From contig JAJFPB010000004.1 of the NCBI GenBank assembly GCA_020881915.1, positions 5,208,001-5,272,000 on the forward strand: DNA of 64,000 nt. The letters are read 5' to 3'. This stretch comes from Paramyrothecium sp. XJ0827. Lineage: Eukaryota > Ascomycota > Sordariomycetes > Hypocreales > Stachybotryaceae. The translations under genes and the position numbers were made by a program. The notes under the pieces were generated by a model that worked only from the letters and a program-made list of their open reading frames with translations, was not told the origin of the DNA and did no database searches. Each line of letters opens with the position of its first letter. The stretch's first letter is position 1. Shown here one piece after another: positions 36,423 to 46,921 of the stretch.

Positions 36423-37595
36423 TCACGCTGTCATGTCTCGCACACATCGCCACCAACTACTCGTTCTCGACATGTCTCCATCATCATCGACGAGGACGCT
36501 CCATTTCTCCAAAAACCAAGGAAGCGCTTCCCAACTACGTGAATCCCAGGGCACACCACGGCCTGGTGCCTCTGTTGAAACGGCTGATGATCCCCAGCAC
36601 TGAATCCCCCCATTGAACATGTCCAAGAAAAGATCATCTTCATCGACCAATGGCGGTGTCTGAGAGGTTGCAATGATGACCCTGGAGCGAAACTCTGGCC
36701 AGGGAAAAAGGTCGATACATGGATGGTGCGGAGTTTCTCGTTGCGCTTCCGTTGGCACGAGGTCTGTAGCAATTTTCGTTCGGTACCCAGTACTCTCGTG
36801 CCAAAAATCACAATTTGTAGCATTCCTTGAGCCTGAGTGATAGAACTGTGATTGAGAGTCATCTTCCATCAGCACGTCCGGTGTGTATTGCAAGTGAAAC
36901 GCATTTTCCAGCAGCGCTGCGGTAAAAGACATATGTCTCAAGGTAATGGCGTTGGCCTGAAGATTCGGGACAGACTGTGCCATGAGGTGTGGAACCAGGG
37001 CTGGAGCTGGCCACCCATCGGGGACGTTGAGCCCAGCCAACAAGCTCATCCCACTAGCCAGGACGAGGCCGGCATCAAATGTTGGATAGTTTGACGACAC
37101 AAGCTCGAGCCAACGACGTGCAGGAAGCCCTGAATTACTGTGGTAGAGCTCAGGCTCCATCGCGAATCCCAAAGCTATGAGGCCATACTTGACGAGATCG
37201 CGAAGCACCAGGTTCTCCCTCACAATAATGTTGAAAGATCGTGAAATCACCTCCTTCGAGCAGATGGACATGGCATTTTGGAGCGCGGAAGCTGCCATGC
37301 TCGTCGAGCTGGAGCTGGTATTTGCAGTCAAACATGCTGTAGTGCTGGTCATGCTCCCGGATGACGTCGGATACTCTTGTTCGGGATTTTGAAGCAGTGT
37401 TGAGTTTCTTTCCTGTAAAGAAGCTGAAAGGACAATCTTCTCTAGGCGTTCGACTTTCTGCTTTTGCCTTGCACCTACGCATGTCTGAGATTGGGGATCA
37501 CCGTAGCCATCGGGAAACTTACGATACAGCCGTTGAGCTTCGGCATTCTGAGACCTCCGCCGCTCCGCTGCGTCCGGTAGTCTTTTACGAGGCAT
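36423..37595 (-). CDS. bZIP transcription factor with DUF3425 domain
   Basis: Two exons (37595-37523, 37474-36423) give 374 residues. The basic region (AERRRSQNAEAQRLYR, continuing ARQKQKVERLEKIV) is split by a 48 nt intron exactly between contact residues and the start of the zipper. The C-terminal part has the DUF3425 signature HPCIDLFPWPEFRSRVI and the tail GRGVPWDSRSWEALPWFLEKW. Proteins of this make are nuclear regulators, often located in secondary metabolism clusters. The intron has no stop and is a multiple of three, so the unspliced message would encode 16 extra residues within the DNA-binding domain. Its neighbours are the SDR (convergent) and the oxygenase fusion gene, upstream and on the same strand. 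Confidence 0.88.
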   Translation of the reverse strand: MPRKRLPDAAERRRSQNAEAQRLYRKFPDGYGDPQSQTCVGARQKQKVERLEKIVLSASLQERNSTLLQNPEQEYPTSSGSMTSTTACLTANTSSSSTSMAASALQNAMSICSKEVISRSFNIIVRENLVLRDLVKYGLIALGFAMEPELYHSNSGLPARRWLELVSSNYPTFDAGLVLASGMSLLAGLNVPDGWPAPALVPHLMAQSVPNLQANAITLRHMSFTAALLENAFHLQYTPDVLMEDDSQSQFYHSGSRNATNCDFWHESTGYRTKIATDLVPTEAQRETPHHPCIDLFPWPEFRSRVIIATSQTPPLVDEDDLFLDMFNGGIQCWGSSAVSTEAPGRGVPWDSRSWEALPWFLEKWSVLVDDDGDMSRTSSWWRCVRDMTA

Positions 37596-38016
37596 GGAGA
37601 TGAAATGCAAGCCGTCACAGCTGTTCGTATCAATCGCCGCCTGCAGGCACGACAAGCGTGAGCAAAGAGCAATAAGATCGACTGATGTTCGCAGCGTCGA
37701 CGATATGAGTATGCAAGAGCGCGGGGCTAGCCTCCTTCTAAGCACTAGAAGCACATTAGCCTGCCCTGCCGTAGTAGTGGATAACATAAGCAGCCATTCC
37801 TTTACGGGCTACAGTGGACCGGTATTGTTGGTCTGTGTTTTCCCCCAGTGCTGGAACATGGACTGCTGAAAATTAATGCTTGAATTTATTACGGGGGACA
37901 TGTCCACTGTAGCCAAGCTGTTTATAAGTATTCTGAGCATTCTGTCTTTTCATCTAGGCTGTAAGCTGAACAATGTGTGGCAAGATAACTAGTTCATCCG
38001 CTCTGTTGTTTCTTTC
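37596..38016. other. Intergenic: bZIP promoter and 3' flank of the oxygenase
   Basis: About 420 bases between two genes on the same strand. No recognisable element beyond short AT-rich stretches. Confidence 0.4.
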
Positions 38017-41000
38017 TCATTTATCGTAGTACAGCCTCCAAGTACTCGGGAATGGCGTCCATTCACCCCAGTCTTCTGTCATGAACGATTTGAACCCTCC
38101 GTTCACTGAAGTGCTCTTCAACTGTCCGGCTGGACCGTTTGCTCTTCTCAGGTTCTTCAAACGCGCGAAGGCTCGCAGTTGGACTGCAAGGGCGATTACC
38201 GCAGTGTTCTGCCCAAGACACAAGTCTCCACCATATGCACCCTCGACATATGAGCCCTCTGGCCGATCAAGTTTCACTTCCAGCGGGTCTGGGAAAACGG
38301 CAGGGTCCACACCGGCATCTCTGAAGTTCACTAGGAGCGTACTTCCCTTGCTCAGATCGATAGAATTGCTGCCGTCTTCGATAGAGACGTTGGGCGCAGT
38401 GACGACTCGTAAAGCGCCGACGATTGCAGGATCAAGACGCAAGCCCTCGAGCACATATTTGCGAAGTGTCTCCAGCGCTCCGGCAGAGTCGGAGTTAGCA
38501 AGAGCTTGAATTTCTGCCCAATGAGCTGCATTCGCGGGTGAGAGGTAGAAGTCGAGCAACCGAGTGATACCTTGTGTTAGAATCGTGGCTGTGGCCGCCG
38601 CGGTGTGCACAACACTCAAGGTGACCTCATCAACAGACAAGCCGGAGTCGAAAAGACGCTGGATCAGCTTGGGCCCATAGTCTGGGAGCGCATCGTCATC
38701 CTTGTCCGCCAGTAGTTTCGAGAAGTAGTTCCTCAGGAAGAATAACTTTCCACCATGGACTTCGGAAGCTGAGGCAGACACTGCGGCAGCTACAGTGGCG
38801 GTAGCTTTTCTTGCTGCATTCTTAATGGCGAGGCTTTTCGCTCCATCTTTGTCAACGAAGGTGTACCAGAAGATTATAGCCAGAGCTTCATGAAGCTTGT
38901 CAGGTGTAAAGCTGGCATCCTCTCCATCTTTAGTGTCCTTGAGGGGAATGTTCCACAATTGCGCGGCGACAATAGCATGGGAGGGGTTCGCAACATCTCG
39001 GACAAGGTCGATCTGATAAGTGTCACGGAGCTTAATGCTATTCTTCTCTATGAGATCAGTGGTAACGGCATTGTAGAAATCACTGATTTGGCTAATGCCT
39101 TCAGAGGGGTCACTGAGTGCATCCTTGTGAATTCTTTGGTTTGCAATCCAGGTTTTTTCATCGAGACTGCGAGACTCGTTGCGAGAGAGTTCGGAGACTC
39201 GCGATGCCGAAGGGCTCGCAAAGGTCTTGTGATCTTTCAGAACATTGCTGACCCCGTTCCAACTAGAGATTTGGACTGGTGGTGGGCTGAAACGCGGCTG
39301 GTCGTAATCATAGTCCGCCTCTATGCCCCGAGCAGCAAAGATGATTCTGTTCTCTGATGGAGTGTTGAATGGGAACAAGGCATACACTGAGTTGCTTCGA
39401 TACCACCCAGGGTATGCTCGCTGAAGCACCTTGTAAATGGTTGTGCCAAATCCGACGTTAGGGTTCGGCGCGATTTCGCTGAAGCCAAAAGATGTCAGGT
39501 TGGCGGGAGAAAAGTCGACAGTGTAGTAGCGATCGCCGCGAACCAGGGAGACAGCGTCCGACAGAATGGCCTTAGCCACGGTTAAGCCGGCGCAGAGACC
39601 AGAGCCTGGCTCTTCGATTTTCTTCGTGTCTTCACATACTAGACCCGGGTACAGTTCCACGTTGTCAGGTTCTCGGTACAAGGCTTGCAGAGATGCAGCA
39701 ACATCCGGGTCGGGGTTGATGTCAAGAAAAGTCGCGTGAGGCTTGAGTTTGAAGAATCTGCGGACCTCGTTGAGACTTGCCGTGCCCCAGTTGCGGCCTT
39801 GGTTGATGCCAAGGATTTCGATGGCGCGAAGAGCTGTTGGCACATTCCTCGCTCCGAAAGCTCCGGCGACGTCCTCGGTTGTCTCAGAAAGCAACGAAAC
39901 CAAGCCAGCATCGTCAAAGCCGCCAGTATCGTTGCGCTTCAGGCCGCCAAAAGTCCACTTGCCTGGGTCGGAGTCCAAAGAGTGACCCCATCTCTTGAGG
40001 CCTTCGTACAGCTGGGCTTGCGTGATTGTTGCTGGATCTTGTCCGGGCCATAACTCTTGCATAAAGTCATTGACCCAAGCCTCGTTCTTGTTGCTGACGG
40101 TGGCATGCCATCGGTAGAGCAAGTTGAACTCCATGCTGACCTGATTTCCGATGCCCTTTGGAATTCCGTCAGAGTCGAACACGTTAAAGTCGTCTTTCCG
40201 AGGATCCAGGGTCCAGGTGGTATCGCTGCGATTCAGATTCAAGATGACACGGACGTAATCATAGAGAATGATGTTCACGTAGAGACCACATGTGATGAGT
40301 CTTCCGGTTTGGAAGAGATCGTTGTCGCGTTTCGCTTCTGCCTTCTCGCCATCCAAGCCCTGGTTTTATGTTAGTCAAGTTCATCTCGGTTCATCGAGCT
40401 TGGGATAATTACTTTAGCCTTATCGAGTTTAGATGCCGTGAAACGACCTCCTTCATTGATTTCAGCCAATTGGGTCACGACATAATTGTGAAATCTGTTG
40501 AAGGAGACTAGCAAGGCGCCAACACCAGGTGGTTGCCCCAAAATTCGAGGCTCGGCAAACGTGTCTGGTTTGAGTTTACCATCCTTGAAGGTCCTCACTT
40601 TGTCTTGCATCGCCTGGTTATGTCCGTAAAGGGGCCCAAGGTCGAGGTATGATGAGCAAGCGACCTTGTTCGGATCAGACTCATCTGTGCGGAAAATGTC
40701 ATGAATAATGAGAGTCGCCAGTGCAAACAGCATAGTGGAAATCTTTGTAGGGTGCTCCTTAGCTGGACCCTTGCGAGCCAACAGAGCATCGAAAATGTCA
40801 CCTGGATCCGGCAAAGCTGCCGAAGGAGCTCTCTTGGGGACTACACTGCGGGCGTAGTACGAGCCGGCCTTTCCAAGATCAGGATAAAGAATGTTGTTAT
40901 GGGAGCCATCTGCTGCACGGTAGCGCCACACGTCGCCCATGTAAGAGAGCGGAGGGTGCTTGAGGTTTTCCCAAAGATTGTTGAGCATCGAATGCGTTAG

Positions 41001-41290
41001 AAGGCTCGAGGTGGGTGATCCCGCAGGATACGATGATGCCCATTTTATGGTGTTTTCAAGTAGTTGCCTGCAAATCTCAGCTTCGAGCATCAAAACTGTG
41101 AGCAATAGCCTTACTTCCGGTCGTCAACAATATTCTCTGTGAAAAGACCTTCCGCCAACGCCTTGACGACTTCAACATCTTCAGGGAGTCGACCAAGCTG
41201 GCTTTTGATGTCGGTGAAGTACTTTTGAATTGTGTCCTTGACCGTTGGCACAACGCTTGCGTCGTTGGGCTTACGGTTCGTCGACGCCAT
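38017..41290 (-). CDS. Fatty acid dioxygenase-cytochrome P450 fusion (psi-factor producing oxygenase / linoleate diol synthase type)
   Basis: Three exons (41290-41115, 41067-40413, 40359-38017) close to 1057 residues, the usual size for Ppo/LDS enzymes. The N-terminal heme dioxygenase domain has a distal-histidine block (LATLIIHDIFRTD), SSYLDLGPLYGHN and the catalytic Tyr-proximal His motif YRWHA (about residues 359-363). The C-terminal P450 domain keeps the thiolate cysteine (GGDLCLGQ, Cys991), so unlike PpoC it should bind heme, and EGLRLDP of the K-helix. The I-helix region reads VVHTAAATATILTQG instead of the ANQ-type motif I would expect in 7,8- and 5,8-diol synthases. Family members oxygenate oleic/linoleic acid to hydroperoxides, which the P450 part isomerises; the exact product here is open (diol synthase or allene oxide synthase type). 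Such oxylipins act in sporulation and host signalling. Confidence 0.92.
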
Positions 41291-41493
41291 GCCGGTCCTG
41301 TGTTTAGGCCCAGCCAAGTTCTTGCTATGCGAGATCAATACAAAGCCGCCGTGGATGGCAATTATCCCAGGAACTGTCAGGAAATGAGGGATGGTCGAAC
41401 AAGCGCTTGGGACACATATAGGGCTGCGCAGGGTCCTTTTATGTTATGGCAGGGTCCACCTGCAAAGTCCACGCCTTGCATGGCCCTGGGCGC

Positions 41494-41527
41494 GCTTATG
41501 GTACCATCGATGGTATCGGCCATAAGC
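41494..41527. promoter_or_regulatory. Nested palindrome upstream of the oxygenase gene
   Basis: A perfect 14-base palindrome TACCATCGATGGTA (41502-41515) sits inside a pair of 8-base inverted arms, GCTTATGG (41494-41501) and CCATAAGC (41520-41527), offset by four bases. It is about 205-240 bases before the oxygenase ATG. A symmetric site for a dimeric regulator such as the neighbouring bZIP is possible; function is unproven. Confidence 0.4.
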
Positions 41528-42840
41528 ACTATTGGGTGGTCATACAGGGCTAGAACCGCTGAAGGGTTGCATTGGCTGACATGATCAAATGGAAGAAACC
41601 CGATTGCGTCGCCACTTCTTACCCTCATCCCTGTCCTCATCTCAGCTCTGAGACAGCAAGGCGCAGGTAAGCCACAAACGAAAATGAACCATGCGCAAAT
41701 TTAGGCAACAGCGAATGGGGTCGATGAAGCTTACCTCCACTGAATGACAGGGCCGTTGGTCACATTGCCTGACTATATCCATATAAGCCCCAATGAATAC
41801 GATGGGCAAATGACATCAGTGGGATACGGGGGAATAGCCCGCGTGATTGGCCGCATGGAAATTACGTCGGTTCGTAGCCCAGACACTGAGTCTCATGCAC
41901 GGTGAGCTTTCACGTATCACTAGTTTCCTCAGCTGTTGAGAATGGGTAGCCTAGCAGCAGACAATCTCCACTCTTCCAACATATTTCCCCTTCCAGCAGA
42001 ATTTCCTTACCAACTTCATAGATGGCGGCATAAGCAGCTCTGCATCAGTTACACACATGATGCCTCCGCGCATCCAGAGGTGGGGAGGGGAGTTTAGCAA
42101 GACGAAGGCACATTCACCTTGAATTAGACCTAGCAGGTTTTTTAAAGACTATAGAAATGTGATGTAAATACTGTCTCAGTCAAAAGTACGAAATATCGCG
42201 AAAAAAAATCTCCATCGTCAGGCGATTTGAGGTTGGAAGCTTGTCTACATTATCTCAGTGTCGTGCTTTGGTCTAGTATGAAGCCACCTGACTTACTATA
42301 GACTTATGCCCTGTTATTGATGGTATACGCCACAGAAAAACCGCAGAGAAGAAAGGCTCACGCATAGCGCGTGCTCTACTTGCTGAGACAGAAGGTCACC
42401 CCTCTTGCTATGCCAAATGGAGGACCAAGTCCTCGTTGAACAGAATAAAAGAGGTCCGTCCCCATAAACTATCCCAACTTGAGGCATTGGCGGAAGACGG
42501 TCGCACGGTATCTGCTCATGCTCTGTTTTTCTCATTTCTCAACCTCGATTGAATTAAATTTTTAGGGCTGACTGGACATTTGAGCGCGAGGCTAGTCGCC
42601 TGTGAGAGGTATGTTACAACGGTCGCCAAATCTAAACAGCGACAGCGAAAAGAGGGTGCCGGCGCTATCTGCCCCAACCAAACTTGACCGCGCAATAAAC
42701 CTGTAGAGCGACAATTCGCTGGATCCAAATCTACTGCCCATTGATGCAACGAGAGGTAGGAAAGTGGCATATAAGTATGGTGTGAAAGCCTGTCAGAGAA
42801 CAAGAAATGAGATAAGCAAGCTCTTATATCCGGCAACGTC

Positions 42841-42848
42841 TTTATATA
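42841..42848 (+). promoter_or_regulatory. TATA-like box of the MCT-like transporter
   Basis: TTTATATA located about 80 bases before the ATG at 42926, in a suitable position for a core promoter. Confidence 0.35.
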
Positions 42849-42925
42849 CTAATTCGCGACATTTTGTGGTTTTCTTGTCCGACGAAAGACTGCCTTGACC
42901 TTTTCGATAGCTCCAGGCTGCACAA

Positions 42926-44260
42926 ATGGAGGTAATGGAACCTTCACACCATGATACTCTCCACAAATCCGATTCTCCGCCGGATGGCGGGTATGGATGG
43001 GTTGTTACTGCCGCCATAGCCCTCATCAACGCTCACTCGTGGGGAATCAACTCGGCATATTCTGTCTTTCTCGCCTATTACATCAAGAACGAGATTTTTG
43101 AAGGAGCAAATTCGTTGCAGTATGCTCTTGTCGGAGGACTGAGTGTAGGCTGCTGCTTGGTCACTGCACCATGCGCGACCGTTTTAGTGCAGCAATTCGG
43201 CTTGAGGCCAGTGATGTTAGGCGGCGCTGTTATGCAATCATCTGGCCTTGTCGCCTCTAGCTTTTGCACACGTCTTTGGCAGTTGTTCTTGTCTCAAGGT
43301 GTGCTGTTTGGACTCGGCATGGGCTTGCTATTTCAGCCATTATATGGCCTCATCTCGCAGTGGTTCGAGAAACGACGTGCTACAGCAAACGGCATCGCTA
43401 TCGCCGGTGCTGGGCTTGGCGGTATGCTTTACTCAATTGCCGCCGGGTTCATGATTGCTCGCCTTGGCTTACAATGGACGTACAACATTCTGGCCTTGAT
43501 CTGCTTCGTCGTCAATACCGTCAGCACTCTGCTTATCAGATCTCGCTTTCATGCATGCGGAGCACCCCAAATACCTTTCGATGCTAGCCTGCTGCGAAAA
43601 CCAGAGTATCTCATACTTTTGCTTTTCAGTACACTCAGCATGTTGGCGTACTTTATTCTTATGTTCACGTTGGCCAGTTATGGGGTCGAGATGGGATTTG
43701 GTGAATCACGAGCCGCACTCTTGCCGGCCATGTTGAATTTAGGTCAGGCTCTTGGTCGCCCTGTAATGGGCTATGTGGGCGATCGTGTTGGGTGCATCAC
43801 GGCTGCAACATTATTTACTTACATGGCTGGGCTCTGGAGCCTAGTAATCTGGGTCAACGCAAAATCGTACGTCATTATGGTTATCTTCGCTCTTATCGAA
43901 GGTTTGGTCTTGGGCGTCTTCTGGGTTTTGATTTCACCCTTGTTGGCCACCACCATCGGTATTGAGAATTTGCCTACAGGACTTTCTATTCTTTGGCTGT
44001 CCTTAGCTTTGCCTTGCACGTTCAGCTCGGCGATAGCTTTAGCAATACGTGAAGAGACAGGGAATTACACTGGTGCACAGTTATTCGCAGGCTTAACGTT
44101 CATCGCTGCTGGTGGCTGTATACATATTCTGCGCGGATGTAAGGTTCAAAGTTTGAACAGAAGGCAACGTGATCCCATAGCAAACGCTTGTGACGGGCAG
44201 CAAGGCCGTTTCCCGTATCAGCAATTTCTGTGCGCATCCTTTAAGTGGGATAGAGTTTAG
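42926..44260 (+). CDS. MFS transporter, monocarboxylate porter (MCT)-like
   Basis: Intronless, 444 residues. The N-terminus carries the MCT signature PPDGGYGWVVTAAIALIN, immediately before helix 1. About twelve helices follow; the helix 4-5 region FGLGMGLLFQPLYGLISQWF and the loop EKRRATANGIAIAGAGLGG match the fungal MCT group, and the loop MGYVGDRVG lies in the second half. A second ATG at 42935 could also be the start. Fungal MCT-like proteins move monocarboxylates or other small acids across the plasma membrane, and several sit in biosynthetic clusters as exporters. It is divergent from the oxygenase and convergent with the Zn2Cys6 regulator gene, ending 40 bases from it. Confidence 0.9.
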   Translation: MEVMEPSHHDTLHKSDSPPDGGYGWVVTAAIALINAHSWGINSAYSVFLAYYIKNEIFEGANSLQYALVGGLSVGCCLVTAPCATVLVQQFGLRPVMLGGAVMQSSGLVASSFCTRLWQLFLSQGVLFGLGMGLLFQPLYGLISQWFEKRRATANGIAIAGAGLGGMLYSIAAGFMIARLGLQWTYNILALICFVVNTVSTLLIRSRFHACGAPQIPFDASLLRKPEYLILLLFSTLSMLAYFILMFTLASYGVEMGFGESRAALLPAMLNLGQALGRPVMGYVGDRVGCITAATLFTYMAGLWSLVIWVNAKSYVIMVIFALIEGLVLGVFWVLISPLLATTIGIENLPTGLSILWLSLALPCTFSSAIALAIREETGNYTGAQLFAGLTFIAAGGCIHILRGCKVQSLNRRQRDPIANACDGQQGRFPYQQFLCASFKWDRV

Positions 44261-44300
44261 GGAATAGCCAAGTATGTATTACTTTCCGCGAGCTGTTGAC

Positions 44301-46921
44301 TCATTGATAAGTGAAATCGTCAAAAGACGTACTAGAGAGACCGCCATCAACTCCGCATGTACTGGATTGCTGTGAGGACGTAAGAAATCCAATGTCAAAC
44401 CACATTGTAGGATCCATGACGCTGCCATCACCTAGTGTCAAAGTTTCCTCAATCCCATCCCCCTGAATTGAGAAATTGTTGACTATATTGCTCTTATCCT
44501 GTCTGGAGGTGGTCGCATCCAATTGCTCGACAAAAAGTCTTGATAGGCTAACATAAAGCGGCGCATGAGATGAAGCAGGCAAACCTCGAGCAATCGTTTC
44601 CAAGAGCTTCGGGACAGCTTTTAACTTTTCGGCAGCTATTTCGACGTCTACAGTAGACTGGCCCCCACGTTTCATGGCCTTTGAACGAGTAATGTCAGTT
44701 GGAGAAAAGATAATCAAGCTTAGGGACTGAGACTTGAGCCATTTTACGCACCTGGAGTATCTCAGTAGCTGCATGGCAGATCATTATCAAGAGATTATTA
44801 TGGGATCCGAATTGAAGTTCGACCAAGATTTGATCAGAAAGCATAGTATCAATAAAGCGACAGGCAATTTGCATTGTCTTTCGAGAGATTTCAACTGCCT
44901 CTACGGCAACAGGGTCGGCTCCTGCTGCCAAAAGATCCCTCAAGGCCTGAGCGTTGAGAACAAGGATGCTGTGGTCATGGTAGAAACCCAATACACGGAG
45001 CGGAACAGTATAGTCGGGCGAATTTGACGTTGTGCTGTCTACTCGGAGTTGGTTCAACTTTGTGAAAACTCTGTCATGCCAGGCTGCGATTGATGATATG
45101 GAGTTTTCGCGATTCAGACTGCTTTCGTTCGCTTCCAGCTGTAGACTTCAATCAGACATACGCAATGAATAAAGTCTACTGGGTGAAAGTGACCAAGAGA
45201 AGGAAAGAAGAAAAGAGGGCGAGAGGTAGTCACATACCAATGATCTTCTCATTGCGACGAGGCCGCTTACCATCCGATCCATGGGTACCGTGTTTGACTC
45301 TTGCCACCAGTTTCCAGCATTTTCCGGCATGTCTTTCCAACTTACCCGAAGTGATCTTCCTGTCATGATACCAAAGCTTTTATCTGCGAGAAATATATAG
45401 AGCCATGTTCTCTCAAAGTTACGCAGCAGACGCGTTCTAAATTCTTCACTTCTCCCTCCTGCCATATTGTTGACATGCGATTTAACGCACGACGGACGGC
45501 CTATACCAATCTCGCGGGCTAGTTGAGTTGCCTAGACATGATGAGAGGGAAGACATTAGTTTTGCAGACGCAGGTTGCTAGGGCGGCTACTGTGGGACCT
45601 TACGTGATTGAGGAATAACCAGTAAGGGTCTTCTAGCTGTGCGTCCGAAAGAGGGGCCCAATATTGCATGATGAGAATTGCCTGGATTGTCTCCAATGAT
45701 TTGACCGACATGGCAATTGACCACTTCATGTCGGCTTCGGCTACTGAATACAAGATGGGATAGAGAAGCTTGTCTCTCGGCCTTGTTGAAATGGCGCAGC
45801 CAAGAGCACATATTGCTGAAAACAAGGTAAAGGATGCATCATATACGTAGTTGGGGCAATGAAAGCTCGGCTCTAGAAGGCCTAGGAGGGGGTTACGGAA
45901 CGTAAAGAATCTGGGATATCGATCAGTACTAGTTGAGGTGCTGAAGTCAGATAAAATGCTACTATACTTACAAGTGAAAATAGTGCGATACATCGTCTTG
46001 ATCTATTAGCCGCGCAGTGACCGGATCGGATGCCGAAGGTTCCAGTTTGAGGATGCTATCAGGTGATTGTGCCGCCAGGACATCCCAGTCTCGTTTATAT
46101 GAAGGTTGCCTTGCTTCGCCGCACTAGTGAGTATACAATAGGGAATCGAAAAGCTGAGGTAGTTGGTGGTTGACTTACAGAAATACTTTGCGAGCCGTTT
46201 GTCAACGGTTAGCGCTGCTGTCTTACAGTTTGGACTGAAGTTGGGCGTCAGTGCAGTGGAATGTGGGCTTGAGATTCGCGACGCCGCCTCCGTGTCCACT
46301 GCCGCAGCAAGTATATGAAGAGGCGATATTAACGCAGCTGCGCCGTTCTGCCGTTCGGCCATGTCTCCACATAGGGGCCTGGTATCGTCATCCTTTGGGT
46401 GTGTGAACCGGTTGTGGCTGCAAGTCACTGAGTTACCATGAGTTGAAAGAGTTGTGTTCAAATCATAGGACTCAGACTGTGGCGTTTGGAGTAATGAGCC
46501 AGGTACCGGGGTCGGTTGCTGTGTGGATGACTGCAGCAGAGCGGCAACGACTTGATCATGCACAGAGCTGTCTCTGATACGTGTAAGGAGCTTTTCGACG
46601 GTATCAGGCTTGCTTGATGCCACATGTTAGCACAGAAAGCCAATGGGATCAATCAACGAGTCTCACTTGGTACTTCCTTGTTTGCGACCTCGATTGGATT
46701 TGGCTGGAAAGCGACACGTTCGCCGATGCGCAAGACAGCGGTTACTGTAGTCGAATGAGCATTTAGCGTTCAATGGAGTTTGAAGAAGACGAAGAAACTG
46801 CGACTTGCCATGGCGATTTGCGGTTACAACGCTGTCTCATGGTGCGACAGGAAACACAAGCGGTGCGGTGAAGTCCTTCAACGTCTCCCGTGGCAGGATT
46901 CTCATAGTCTTCAGCCCCCAT
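44301..46921 (-). CDS. Zn2Cys6 transcription factor
   Basis: Eight exons (46921-46809, 46744-46667, 46612-46179, 46113-45972, 45910-45604, 45531-45238, 45138-44752, 44678-44301) close to 710 residues. The zinc cluster is split by the first intron (46808-46745), which starts GC (GCAAGT); splicing brings together cysteines 22, 25, 32, 38, 41 and 48 (CX2CX6CX5CX2CX6C). A basic linker NRGRKQGST follows. The middle homology region includes SRQPSYKRDWDVLAAQSPDS, VSHYFHLFFTFRNPLLGLL, WAPLSDAQLEDPYW and TQLAREIGIG. The start could also be the ATG at 46975. It is a nuclear regulator at the end of the 27-47 kb group, close to the transporter and oxygenase, hence a plausible local regulator; targets are unproven. 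Confidence 0.88.

Larger units (their letters stand above)
41291..42925. other. Intergenic region between divergent oxygenase and MCT-like transporter
   Basis: About 1.6 kb. Apart from the palindrome at 41494-41527 and a TATA-like box at 42841-42848, only short open frames without domains are visible. Confidence 0.45.

Noticed and set aside
36431..36862. 143-residue frame overlapping the bZIP C-terminus
   Set aside because: The DUF3425 sequence is in the other frame up to its stop; this one is a shadow.
38890..39917. Open frames on both strands inside the oxygenase gene
   Set aside because: Shadows of the long third exon.
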